A stretch of 64,000 nt of DNA from Saccharomycopsis malanga (lineage: Eukaryota; Ascomycota; Saccharomycetes; Ascoideales; Saccharomycopsidaceae): assembly GCA_004014935.1 (NCBI GenBank), contig CP025321.1:2480001-2544000 (forward strand), given 5' to 3'. Numbering within the stretch: position 1 is the stretch's first letter; the number at the start of each line of letters is the position of its first letter. Of the stretch, positions 1-9,341 are shown piece by piece. A program made the translations under genes and the position numbers. Below the pieces are notes generated by a model, which did not search any database, had not been told where the DNA came from, and saw only the letters and a list, made by a program, of their open reading frames with translations.

Positions 1-487
1 AAGTTTGAACGATAAGTAAGAAGAAAAAACAATATTTGCTAGCAAGTGGCTCAACTTGGGTATATCCATTTTGGGCATAATTTTTTTTATGCTTTCTATT
101 CGTCTGCATGTTGTAGCTTTTAGGTTTACAATGTTGACTTCTGTCAAATTCGCATTTAGATGATAATAATGGTTTTTAATGAATAACCGAATTGTCACAG
201 TGAGGATGAAACAGATACAATTTTTCTAAACGTTTTGATAGATAATATAATAAACATAATCCAACCGTTTGAAACAAATGATAGTGATACAAATTGTAGC
301 TCAAACAGGAGTATTTTGATAGATACAAGTGAATAGATGATACAATGAGAAATAAACTTTTAAACTCTTATATTAGTCAGAATTTCACCTGGGCAGCTTC
401 TACTTTGCTAGTTTACTGACTATTTTACTATTTTTTATCCTAAATAGGAATCATGAGAGATAGTTGGATGATGGTATAGTAAATATA
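1..487. other. Intergenic, no gene seen
   Basis: AT-rich sequence without a convincing reading frame, tRNA or splice pattern. It ends where the first F2 repeat begins. A gene running in from the left edge cannot be excluded but nothing supports one. Confidence 0.5.
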
Positions 488-1400
488 ATTGTTTCTTGTA
501 TACATTTCCAAAATATACTCTCAAAAAGTAAAGATATTCTCTCTTTTTGACAAAAATATGTCTATATACCTTACTATTGCCAGGTGGCCAAGTTGGTTGA
601 GCGATAATGCGCCACGCATGCGCCACGAAAAACAAGTGTGGCGTTCCTCACTTGGGGTTTTGGTCCTCGATTCGCGCTGTTGACGTTTTGAAGTATTTAT
701 CAAACGTTTTATTAATTTAAATCTATGTTATCCAGGTTATTTTGATTTATAAAGCCATAAAATAGCATATCAGATTTTTTTGCAATATCACAGTACTAAT
801 TATAATAAAAATTGGTAAAGTTTCGCAGAAATATTTGATAAAACGGAAAAATGTCAATATTGACAAAAAGTTAATTCTTTCAAGTCATATTCTAAAGTCT
901 TTATAGCAGCCCAAATCATACACAAATTATATTCACATACTTTACAAATCCTACACTTTTATATCGAGTAGTTTGATTTTGAATTTTGGCTTTTAAGTAA
1001 TATTTTAAAATGAGAAAGTATCATTTTGTAGAAAACAAGACATAATTTGTTACAAATCATATTTTTCACGCATTAAAGAAGTTCCTTCTATTTATTGACG
1101 TTATTATATTGCTTTTAGTTGCTTTAAGTATTATTTGCGAGTTTTCCAGAGCTTGAATGAGCTTTTATCCCAAAGCAACGCCTATCTCAAGAGTTAAAAA
1201 AGGTATTGTTTATTATAGGTTCTCCAAGGAGATTATATTTGATAATAATCATTATATATTGTCAAACTAGCATACTTCAAGTTCCGCTATACATTGAGTG
1301 TTTTATGGGGCTTAGTAATGCGCTGTGTGCTTGTTTAGAAGTTTTATACCTCGGTTCAGGGGAGTCCATTTTAAAAAAACTTTTATTCCTAATCGAGTCA
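488..1400 (+). mobile_element. F2 retroposon-like repeat, copy a
   Basis: Member of a five-copy dispersed family. A tRNA-like segment lies at about 578-690: it contains TGGCCAAGTTGG, which fits a Pol III A box, and a weaker B-box-like CTCGATTCG. It is followed by roughly 700 bp of AT-rich body without a meaningful ORF. The 3' part stops short of the family's full 3' end. Bases 512-1175 are about 99% identical by eye to copy b at 5431-6103 in reverse orientation; the main difference is a 12-bp indel in a GCGCCAC repeat. Confidence 0.75.
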
Positions 1401-1684
1401 AAAGATAAGAAAAGTTGAAAAGAATAAACATTCTATCAGATTGATGGAAGAAACATGTGCAGAAACGTATCGTTTAAGTGTATTGGGTAATCTTTCTTAG
1501 TAATCGTACGTTATTGTCGTCTTGGTCAAATAAATCTTCCATAATACAAGTAGGAAAGATATCAGATAAAGTCGCATTGTTGGCCTTTTTACAAGAAAAC
1601 AAAATTAAAAGTCAAAATTTAATAAGGGGGCAAGGAGAATTTGTATTTGCTAAAGCAAATCATATCAAAATATATTGTTACACG

Positions 1685-1862
1685 CTCAGTGGGAAACCCA
1701 AATCATGTCCTGTCAACCTGATATTCTTATATACTGAATTAGAAAGTAAGCACTAGACTTTCATCATCGTAAAAGCAGTGAGTAGAGTGTCTGTAATCAA
1801 ACCCTGGGTCATGTTAGGTCTTTTTCTTGTTTTCGAGAGTACTAGCCATCTGGCCCACCGGC
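1685..1862 (-). mobile_element. F1 SINE-like element, degraded copy
   Basis: Read on the minus strand it begins with the GCC-GGTGGGCC head and an A-box-like stretch, then keeps body blocks shared with other copies, such as CATCGTAAAAGCAG and AATCATGTCCTGT on the plus strand. The B-box region is diverged and the 3' end is missing. Confidence 0.6.
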
Positions 1863-2042
1863 TAGCAAAAATTTTATCCCAAAAATTCTATCCCAAAAAT
1901 TATTACTGTACAAATTATCGAAAATCAAGATCCATTGAGGCCGGCGGAGATTTTCTCGATATAAATATGAAGATAAATTCTGAAAACAATCTATTGATCA
2001 ATATTGTCATAAGTGTATAATACAATGTCTATTGAAATCTAC

Positions 2043-3419
2043 TCAAGTATCGCAAAAGGCACAACCCTTGTTGAAGCTCAAGCCAAGTCTTTGTAGTATC
2101 TGTGGGTCCTTGTTCTGAAGATATGATTCCAAGTCGCTCTTGTCCAATTGATCAGCTGAACGCGGCTCTTTGGTAAGTTTAGGTGATGATGATTGCATGT
2201 TGTCAGCATGTTTCTCGATATTGTCGTGTTTTGACTTATTATTTACCGCTATGGCAGTGAACAACTCTGTTAAACTGTTCAAGTTTTCATCATTGTCCAA
2301 TTTCTTCAACTCTGCAGCAATGTTTTGTCTCTTGTTATATTTTTCCAATATTTCCCTCACCTCTTGGGTCTCTTTAGTCTGGTTTATTATTGGACTGAAC
2401 TCATTCAATTTTGTCATTATCTCTTCTTTTGATTGTATAACAGTTTCTTTAATGTCTGCAATGTGTATCTTATTGTCTATACTACTAGTTTTATCACCAG
2501 TTGCATTTTTCGCTTTCTGACCCAAATTGTCCACTGTTTTAATAGCACTTTTCAATTGTAAACTCTCGTCACTCAATAATGCATCAAATACCAGTTTGTA
2601 CAACTCCTTCTGAAGCCGTAGAAGCTCAATCTCTGCCTGTTGAGACTCCGATTTGGCTTTATATTTATGTACTTTTTTAACCAATTGAGCCTTTAACAGC
2701 TCCAGAGACTCCAAATCCTTCTGCAAAGCGCCTAGACGTCTTTGAGACAGACTATTCTGGGATTCAAGCATCTGGTTTTTTCTGTTCAACTTGCGGTTTT
2801 CCAAACGAAGGGATTTGAGCTGGAAAGTGGACTCTGCAATAGCAGAGCTCAACAACTTGTCGGCATTTGTTAATCTTCTGCCAAACGTCTCCAATTCAGA
2901 AGTGTTGTCGAGATTAATCTTGGACTTTAATGACAGTTTACGCGGTTTTTCAGTTTCAAATTGGTCTTTATCCACATGTTCTTTATTTGATAAGTTTTTA
3001 TCAAATTTATTACTATTATACTGTTCTTTGTTGAATTTACTACTATTAAACTCTACGTTATCAAATTTACTACTATCAAGCTCTTCCCCATTTTCCTGTT
3101 TGTCCAGAATATTCTTTTCACCAATTGTCTTTATCAAGTTCCTCAACTTGTGAGTATTACTGGCCAGTTTCAAACCTGTGAGGAATTCTGTATTATCATA
3201 ATTTCCAACCTCCTTTTTCGGCCCGGTTAAATCATCTAAAAACCGCTGTCTTTTTTCTCTAATAAACAGAGTGCTAGTAATGTCCATTGACGCGTCAACA
3301 GCACCTTTGCCTCGCCCATATTCTACACTGTCATCACTAAATACTGATAATTCTGACTTGATCGCACTATAATCCGGACCCGACGATGAAAAAAAACTCG
3401 TGTCGTCAGTTGTTGTCAT
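2043..3419 (-). CDS. Coiled-coil protein of unknown function
   Basis: 458 aa from an ATG at 3419 to a TGA at 2043. I do not recognise it securely. The N-terminal third is acidic and serine-rich. Residues about 110-160 hold short imperfect repeats of the type S-S-K-F-[DN]-x-x-[EQ]-[FY], visible in DNA as repeated blocks near 3005-3080. Residues about 185-290 are a strong heptad-like coiled coil rich in L, E, K, Q and R. The protein ends in a short cysteine-bearing tail, CAFCDT. Its architecture resembles spindle-pole or other scaffold coiled-coil proteins, but that is only an impression of composition. It is transcribed away from the GPI-protein gene at 4692, with which it shares a 1.3-kb upstream region holding an F1 copy. 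Confidence 0.8.
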   Translation of the reverse strand: MTTTDDTSFFSSSGPDYSAIKSELSVFSDDSVEYGRGKGAVDASMDITSTLFIREKRQRFLDDLTGPKKEVGNYDNTEFLTGLKLASNTHKLRNLIKTIGEKNILDKQENGEELDSSKFDNVEFNSSKFNKEQYNSNKFDKNLSNKEHVDKDQFETEKPRKLSLKSKINLDNTSELETFGRRLTNADKLLSSAIAESTFQLKSLRLENRKLNRKNQMLESQNSLSQRRLGALQKDLESLELLKAQLVKKVHKYKAKSESQQAEIELLRLQKELYKLVFDALLSDESLQLKSAIKTVDNLGQKAKNATGDKTSSIDNKIHIADIKETVIQSKEEIMTKLNEFSPIINQTKETQEVREILEKYNKRQNIAAELKKLDNDENLNSLTELFTAIAVNNKSKHDNIEKHADNMQSSSPKLTKEPRSADQLDKSDLESYLQNKDPQILQRLGLSFNKGCAFCDT

Positions 3420-3564
3420 GACTCTGGAAATCTAAACTTATTACTATAATCTAAACTTATTACTATACTTTACACTAATTATAGTCATTCTACAACTTGT
3501 TTACATATAGCTGTTTACCTTAATATCAACAGGGCCCATAACCGTATTTGGTGATTTGGTGATT

Positions 3565-3804
3565 ATATATGATAATAATGGAGTAGATTTCAATTTTGTC
3601 TATACGGTTTATCTAAAGTGGCTTGTAATCCTAATAATGTCCTGTTGATCATAATCTTGTCACCCAATTGGTTGAACATGAGCAGTAAGTCGTGTTACAG
3701 AAGTCACGTTCCGCATCGTAAAAAGTGTTCGTGTTGGAATCGAACCTGGGATTCTGTAGGACTTTTTCTCTTCTCCAAGAGCACTGGCCACTGAGCCATG
3801 CGAC
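3565..3804 (-). mobile_element. F1 SINE-like element
   Basis: Minus-strand copy. It has the head with a GGCTCAGTGGCC A box (3785-3800), a GGTTCGATTCC-type B box (3736-3746), the shared body blocks GTCCTGTTGATCATAATC and CATCGTAAAAAG, and a diverged 3' end close to a TGATAATAAT tail. It lies 5' of the coiled-coil gene. It resembles a tRNA only in its head. Confidence 0.75.
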
Positions 3805-4588
3805 TAAACTATTTTCTCCAAATTGCTAATTAAATATTCAACCAACAATAATGGAACTGAATAATACACCAAGTAGTCTATTTTCCTTGCATAGCAATGC
3901 TGTCTCAATAATTAACTATAGTCTAGTTAGGGCTGGATCTAAATTTACCACTAGTTGCAAATCACGCGTCAACAGGAGCTAAAACAGGGTTTTTCTTGGT
4001 CGAGAATGGTCTACTGCCAAACAGATTGAGGCACCAATGTCCCCTTTTTGTCTCACTTGCTGGTCTTGAACACCAAGGCTGGGCAGATGTGTTGAACCCA
4101 GCTGAACTTTATATTGAAAGAGCCAAGTATAGGGGTGTTTATTTCCCTATTTGGCAGGGGGTGTATCGCGGTCCGCGGTGCTATTAACGCGTCATAATGC
4201 CTGAAGGCGCGTCGGGGTGCGTCATCAGCGTACCTAATTATTTTCCATGCCATGGCATGGCATTTGATTAATTAGTCAATAATGCCAATATCTGCCAATA
4301 CGTGATGTCGATCCATAGGGTGACAATCAGCAGCGGGGTACGTCAATGTGCACAAACGATATGTCAAAAACATAACACGGTTTGCTTCTTTTGGCAGCAC
4401 AGCTTCTACTTGAAGCAAGCGGTATGGGATTGTCAGCCTGAAAAGACCATCAAAACCAACATTTTGAGTAAACTTGTATACAAATGTGACACTTGGCAGC
4501 AGGAAACAATCCAGAATACGTAGAATACGTGAATACGTTTATATCCTGCTCGCGAACAGTATAAACAAACATCAATGTAAAAAAATGG

Positions 4589-4596
4589 TATATAAA
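4589..4596 (+). promoter_or_regulatory. TATA box of the GPI-protein gene
   Basis: TATATAAA about 95 bp upstream of the ATG at 4692, a usual distance for a yeast TATA element. Further upstream, 4130-4265 is unusually GC-rich for this window and contains the palindrome TGCCATGGCA (about 4249-4258), possibly an upstream regulatory region. Confidence 0.5.
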
Positions 4597-4691
4597 GAGT
4601 AGATTTGTTCTTCAAGTTGTAATCAATTCAAACTGCTGTAACATCATCAAATCATAAACAATTGATCCTATTAGTCGCTCGCTTATTCAAA

Positions 4692-5138
4692 ATGTACTCT
4701 AAAGCTTTTCTTGCCTCTGCTTTCGCATCTATTGCTGCTGCTGCTGTTGCCAACACCACTTCGACTCAACTTGTTGCCAACATCTCAGTCACCACTCTTA
4801 CTGTGACCTCATGTTCTGCTGACGTTTGTACCGAAGTTCCTTCTGTCACTGGTGTCACTCTTGTCACTGAGACTGTTTCTGGTACTGTCACTGAGTACAC
4901 CACTTACTGTCCATTGCCAACTCCACCAGAAAGCACTACTTTGGTTCCACCACCAACTACTGAAACCTGCACCATTTGCAGCCACCCACCAACCACTGCT
5001 GTCCCTCCTCCATCTGAAACCTCTACCACCGAAACCTCTAGTGTTCCTGTGATCACCCCATCCAGTGCCGGTGGTGCTAAGGAATATGCTGCTGCTGGTT
5101 TGGCTGCCGTTGGTATTGCTGGTGCTTTCTTGTTGTAA
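4692..5138 (+). CDS. Small GPI-anchored cell-wall protein
   Basis: 148 aa, taking the ATG at 4692. The frame is open upstream, but a signal peptide begins exactly at MYSKAFLASAFASIAAAAVA. The mature part is rich in Thr, Ser and Pro, with cysteines at CSADVC, YCPLP and CTICSH. The C-terminus has a small-residue omega-site region (SAGGA) followed by a hydrophobic tail ending AGAFLL, as expected of a GPI signal. Fungal proteins of this build are cross-linked to wall glucan or stay on the plasma membrane. It resembles short Thr-rich mannoproteins, but no specific orthologue is claimed. Codon choice is strongly biased (ACC, ACT, GTC, TTG), suggesting high expression, in line with the clear TATA box. 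Confidence 0.85.
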   Translation: MYSKAFLASAFASIAAAAVANTTSTQLVANISVTTLTVTSCSADVCTEVPSVTGVTLVTETVSGTVTEYTTYCPLPTPPESTTLVPPPTTETCTICSHPPTTAVPPPSETSTTETSSVPVITPSSAGGAKEYAAAGLAAVGIAGAFLL

Positions 5139-5430
5139 GTGCCTTTGCAGTTTGATCTGTGATACCCTGCACTGTATTCTAATCCAATATCACTTTTTTA
5201 AACTTTTTATTTCTTCTTTTTGCTGGCAATGCATTTCCGATAACGAGTTTCTTCGTTTGATTCTTTCGACTCTTGTGTTTCGACACATTTTAATCCTTAT
5301 ACATACTGGTTCGATTCTTGTCTAATCTATTTGAGTGTTCATTGGTGCATTTTATGTTGTAGTTTCGGCTTGTATACAACTTCCGGCAGTAGATTTATTA
5401 ACTTTTCACTTTTTTGGAATTCAGGGTTTC

Positions 5431-6155
5431 TTTGGGATAAAAGCTCATTCAAGCTCTGGAAAACTCGCAAATAATACTTGAAGCAACTAAAAGCAATATA
5501 ATAACGTCAATAAATAGAAGGAACTTCTTTAATGCGTGAAAAATATGATTTGTAACAAATTATGTCTTGTTTTCTACAAAATGATACTTTCTCATTTTAA
5601 AATATTACTTAAAAACCAAAATTCAAAATCAAACTACTCGGTATAAAAGTGTAGGATTTGTAAAGTATGTGAATATAATTTGTGTATGATTTGGGCTGCT
5701 ATAAAGACTTTAGAATATGACTTGAAAGAATTAACTTTTTGTCAATATTGACATTTTTCCGTTTTATCAAATATTTCTGCGAAACTTTACCAATTTTTAT
5801 TATAATTAGTACTGTGATATTGCAAAAAAGTCTAATATGCTATTTTATGGCTTTATAAATCAAAATAACCTGGATAACATAGATTTAAATTAATAAAACG
5901 TTTGATAAATACTTCAAAACGTCAACAGCGCGAATCGAGGACCAAAACCCCAAGTGAGGAACGCCACACTTGTTTTTCGTGGCGCATGCGTGGCGCATGG
6001 TGGCGCATTATCGCTCAACCAACTTGGCCACCTGGCAATAGTAAGGTATATAGACATATTTTTGTCAAAAAGAGAGAATATCTTTACTTTTTGAGAGTAT
6101 ATTATGCTGATTAATATGCCACTTTTTTCCAAAGTGTTTGAGGAGAAATAAAAGG
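5431..6155 (-). mobile_element. F2 retroposon-like repeat, copy b
   Basis: Minus-strand F2 copy with its tRNA-like segment at about 5930-6040. Almost identical to copy a over about 670 bp. The right end adds sequence also found at the 5' end of copy c (AAAGTGTTTGAGGAGAAATA against AAAGTGTACAAGCAGAAATA). The 3' half of the family's full length is absent. Confidence 0.75.
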
Positions 6156-6250
6156 GTTACTGAGTAATCTATGAGAGATACTATGCCTTGAATTGAGCTG
6201 CTCAAGTACATTTTGTTTTAGATATTATCGATGATGCTTCACATTGGTTA

Positions 6251-6357
6251 ATAATAATATCGTATATTTCGAGCGCAGTACATATAGGTTACATATATTC
6301 TCGTTATGTCTAAAGGGACATGGTAAGACCCAATCATGTCTATAGTTGTAGGGAAAA
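6251..6357 (-). mobile_element. F1 3'-end fragment
   Basis: On the plus strand, ATAATAATATCG-TATATTTCGAGC followed by CAGTACATATAGG and TGTCTAAAGGGACATGG matches the 3' end and distal body of F1. The head is missing, as in a 5'-truncated retroposon. Confidence 0.6.
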
Positions 6358-6599
6358 TGTTTCTATTCTTCAGAGTAATAATTTTAATTTTCTACAAGTA
6401 TGAAATTGCTGGCTTTTATTAACACGATTTGACACTAGTAAGGATAGGCCAGTGACTATATGGTGGTAACAATTAAAAACTTGGGTGTTGATTGAAATTT
6501 AATAGCAATTAGCTAACATCATAATTATATGATGAGTGTAAATCAACTTTTGTCGTTTACAAAAAATATGCTCTACTGTAATATTAAGATGAGTTTTGT

Positions 6600-6940
6600 A
6601 TTGACCGGAGAATGGGTAAAACGTAGACTAACTATATAAAAAGGATAAGAGAAGACTAAAATGAAGGAAGAAATAGAGTCTTAAATAGTGGTTAGAACAG
6701 TGAGATACCTGAAGGGTAATCGAATATCCTGGCGACTGCCTAGACTCATAAAACAATGAAGAAAAGGAGGTGGCAGGCAGTGTTGTACACCGACTGGTAA
6801 GTCTAGCCAATAAGAATAGAAGAAAAGATCATCTGTAGATTGAGCAAACATAGAATAAGGGTTAATGTAGCTAGTCAATCAGATCACAGGACTGGAAGCA
6901 TATAGATGTTTACTACCAATGATACATCTACTTATAATTA
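6600..6940 (+). repeat. F3 dispersed repeat, copy 1
   Basis: About 340 bp sharing ordered blocks with 43510-43838 in the same orientation: GGAGAATGG-TA-AACG, GAAATAGAGTCT, GGTAATCGAA, GTCTAGCCAATAA, AACATAGAATAA and AAGCATATAGATGTTTAC. No ORF is conserved between the copies, so they look non-coding. Nature unknown: an old mobile element or a duplicated RNA locus. Confidence 0.6.
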
Positions 6941-7365
6941 TGATATCAAATATTACAAGCCCAGTACATACCAATCTTGTATATACGCGCTATGTCTTCA
7001 GGGACTGGGTAAAGCCCAGTGGGGAAAACCCAATCATGTCCTGTTGATCATAATCTGATCATAATTTTTATATCATAATCTTAGCCAACTGGTTGAAAAG
7101 TGAGCACCAGACATTTGTATATGAGACAGTTGCACTTGCCTGTGGAATCACGTTCATGATATTAAAAGCAGTGAGTAAAAATCGATCATAGAATAAACGA
7201 AAATTAATTCATAGCTTAGAATAAAAAATAATAACAAAATAATAATAAAAAATAAGGTTGTACCAATTAATAAGGGAGGGCTTGGGGCAGAATTCTGCTT
7301 GTTATTTTGGTCCCGATGATACTACTTGTGTTGAGTATCTAGTGACCTTTTTCAGAGCAAAGCTT
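6938..7365 (-). mobile_element. F1 element with alternative 5' region (F1b)
   Basis: The 3' end and body are typical F1 (CAAGCCCAGTACATACC, GGACTGGGTAAAGCCCAG, GTCCTGTTGATCATAATC, GACAGTTGCACTTGCC). Where other copies carry the tRNA-like head, this one has an AT-rich stretch resembling those after the F1 bodies at 23576 and 51916. The 5' boundary is uncertain. Confidence 0.6.
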
Positions 7366-7494
7366 CAGCTATCGTAATGTCATTAATCAAGTTGAGAACC
7401 ATGTCAGAACTTCTTCTTGCTCATTTGTCCATTTTCTGCGTGAGCTCTGCTTTATAATGATAAAAGTAACGATAATATCTGATATTTCCCAGTT

Positions 7495-7640
7495 TCGTAT
7501 ATACACACTATGTCCAACTTGATAATACCCAATTATGTGCCGTTGTTCACAAACTGCTCACCCTTGAGCCAGTGGGCCTTTTTTCCTTTTTTCCTTTTTT
7601 CCAGACGACTAGCCATTGAGCCCAACGACTAGAGCTTAAT
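7495..7640 (-). mobile_element. F1 short variant
   Basis: Internally deleted F1 copy: the head with A-box-like sequence joins directly to the distal body, skipping the B box. The copy at 19805-19992 has the same deletion and a similar TTTTTTCC run, so this is a sub-type rather than chance decay. Confidence 0.6.
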
Positions 7641-7678
7641 TTCAAAGAAACAACCCAACCTACAGAACATGTATAATT

Positions 7679-7892
7679 AATAATAATAATATTATATATT
7701 TTCAGCCCCCGATGGGTTGGAAAGTTAGCACTAGACTTTGGTCTAGGTTGTGTTTCAAACAGTTTCACTTGCCTGTAAAATCACGTTCAGCATCGTAAAA
7801 GTGTCGTCTTGGGAATCGAACCCATGTTCCTGTTAGTTCTTGTTTTTCTCTTCTTCCAGAGCACTGACCACTGAGCCAAATGGCCCAGTGGC
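7679..7892 (-). mobile_element. F1 element with target-site duplication
   Basis: Flanked by the 12-bp direct repeat ACATGTATAATT at 7667-7678 and 7893-7904. The minus-strand 5' head has the A box TGGCTCAGTGG and the B box GGTTCGATTCC. The 3' end carries an AATAATAATATT-like tail next to the duplication. Part of the distal body is missing. The site lies in a short array of about 43-bp tandem repeats sharing AACAACCCAACCTAC. Confidence 0.8.
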
Positions 7893-7958
7893 ACATGTAT
7901 AATTGTAATGACTAATAAACAACCCAACCTACAAAACATGAATAATTCTAATGACTAA
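7893..7958. repeat. Short tandem repeat at an F1 target
   Basis: A unit of about 43 bp starting ACATGTATAATT and including ACAACCCAACCTAC is repeated, the second copy truncated. A third partial unit lies left of the F1 insertion (7649-7678), so the element inserted into an existing array. Confidence 0.6.
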
Positions 7959-8087
7959 AACTTTTTTTTATATTGTTATCAACTGCGGGAGAGTTGACAA
8001 AGGAAAAAACCATTTTGAACAAGAACAAAAAACATAAACCCACCAAATCAACTAGCTAAAAGAAAAGAAACACAACTACCAAAACAT

Positions 8088-9200
8088 TTAGGAAGAGGAT
8101 TCTCTGTGAAACTCCTTGTACATGTCAACATCGCTGACGGCACCGCAGATTGTTTCTACCATAATACCAGTGACCAAATATGGATCAATGTTTGAAGCTG
8201 GTCTTCTGTCTTCAAAGTAGCCGTAGCCTTCTTTAGCAACCGATCTTGGGATTCTGATTGAAGCACCTCTGTTGGCCACGCCAGACATAAAGGTGCTTGC
8301 GCTAGCAGTTTCGTGTTTTCCCGTCAATCTGAGATCGTTGTCGCTGCCGTAAAGAGCAATATGTTCCTTGTGTCTTTTGGACAACTTTTCAATGGCCGAT
8401 TCAATGACCTTCATCCCGCCCTCTTTTCTCATGCTTTCTGTGGAAACATTGGTATGGCAGCCAGCACCGTTCCAGTCTCCCTTCAAAGGTTTTGGATGGA
8501 AGGAAATCTTGACTCCAAACTCCTCGGCTACTCTATGCAACAAGTATCTGGCAACCCACAATTGGTCGCCCATGTCAATACCGGTGCAGGGTCCCACCTG
8601 GAACTCCCATTGGGACGGCATCACTTCGGCATTGATCCCAGAAATGTCGAGTCCAGCATAAAGACAGCATCTGTAATGCGCTTCAATCACATCTCTGGCA
8701 ACAACCTTGCCGGTGCCCACACCGCAGTAATAAGGGCCTTGTGGGGCTGGAAACCCGCCCTTGGGCCAGCCGTACACTTGGTCGTACTCGTCAAAAAGCG
8801 TATACTCCTGTTCAAGACCAAACCAAACCTTTTCCTTGGAATGGGCTGCCATCAACTTTTCACAGGCATGTCTGTGATTGAACTTGTTTGGCGTACCGTC
8901 GCTGTTGTAGCACTCGGCCAACACCAAGATGTTGTCTCCTCTTCTAAAAGGATCTGGATAATAAGCAACAGGTCTCAAATACACATCCGAGTTGTGGCCT
9001 GGGGCCTGGTTGGTCGACGATCCATCAAAATTCCATTCTGGTAGATCATCCAAAGAGTCTACCTTCTTGCTCAACGTCTTACCTTTGGAACGGACATCTC
9101 CAAACCCATCAATCCAAATGTATTCGGCAATGACCCTGCCGTTTTGAGGCAAATCGCTGTATTTTTGCAAAATTGCAGTATTTTCAACAACTTTGCTCAT
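8088..9200 (-). CDS. GLN1: Glutamine synthetase
   Basis: 370 aa, the usual length of eukaryotic (type II) glutamine synthetase, which condenses ammonia and glutamate to glutamine using ATP. The N-terminal beta-grasp domain includes [13 protein letters not shown]. The catalytic domain shows [10 protein letters not shown] (metal-binding glutamates), [32 protein letters not shown], and the ATP/substrate segment [10 protein letters not shown] through RGASIRIPR. The enzyme is cytosolic and decameric in yeasts. The ATG at 9200 matches the family start. The upstream region has a perfect Gcn4-type TGACTCA at 9335 and a GATAAG at 9561, in keeping with general amino-acid and nitrogen control, though function there is inferred. 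Confidence 0.97.
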   Translation of the reverse strand: MSKVVENTAILQKYSDLPQNGRVIAEYIWIDGFGDVRSKGKTLSKKVDSLDDLPEWNFDGSSTNQAPGHNSDVYLRPVAYYPDPFRRGDNILVLAECYNSDGTPNKFNHRHACEKLMAAHSKEKVWFGLEQEYTLFDEYDQVYGWPKGGFPAPQGPYYCGVGTGKVVARDVIEAHYRCCLYAGLDISGINAEVMPSQWEFQVGPCTGIDMGDQLWVARYLLHRVAEEFGVKISFHPKPLKGDWNGAGCHTNVSTESMRKEGGMKVIESAIEKLSKRHKEHIALYGSDNDLRLTGKHETASASTFMSGVANRGASIRIPRSVAKEGYGYFEDRRPASNIDPYLVTGIMVETICGAVSDVDMYKEFHRESSS

Positions 9201-9334
9201 TATGTAAAACTTATAGTCTGAATTAACAACAACAAAAAAAGGTGAAAAATTTCAAATTATTCAATTTTTACCTCTATTTTATACTATGCGGTTGGAAAGG
9301 AAAAATTTAACAAAGGAATTTTTCAATCCATACA

Positions 9335-9341
9335 TGACTCA
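9335..9341. promoter_or_regulatory. Gcn4-type site upstream of GLN1
   Basis: TGACTCA, the core Gcn4 recognition sequence, 135 bp upstream of the GLN1 start. A GATAAG (GATA-factor type) lies at 9561 and a CACGTG at about 9516. Match to consensus only; occupancy is inferred. Confidence 0.45.

Noticed and set aside
488-6155. F2 pair as the two ends of one large element
   Set aside because: The arms also occur singly elsewhere (copies c, d, e), the interior holds ordinary host genes, and no transposase or reverse transcriptase frame lies between them.
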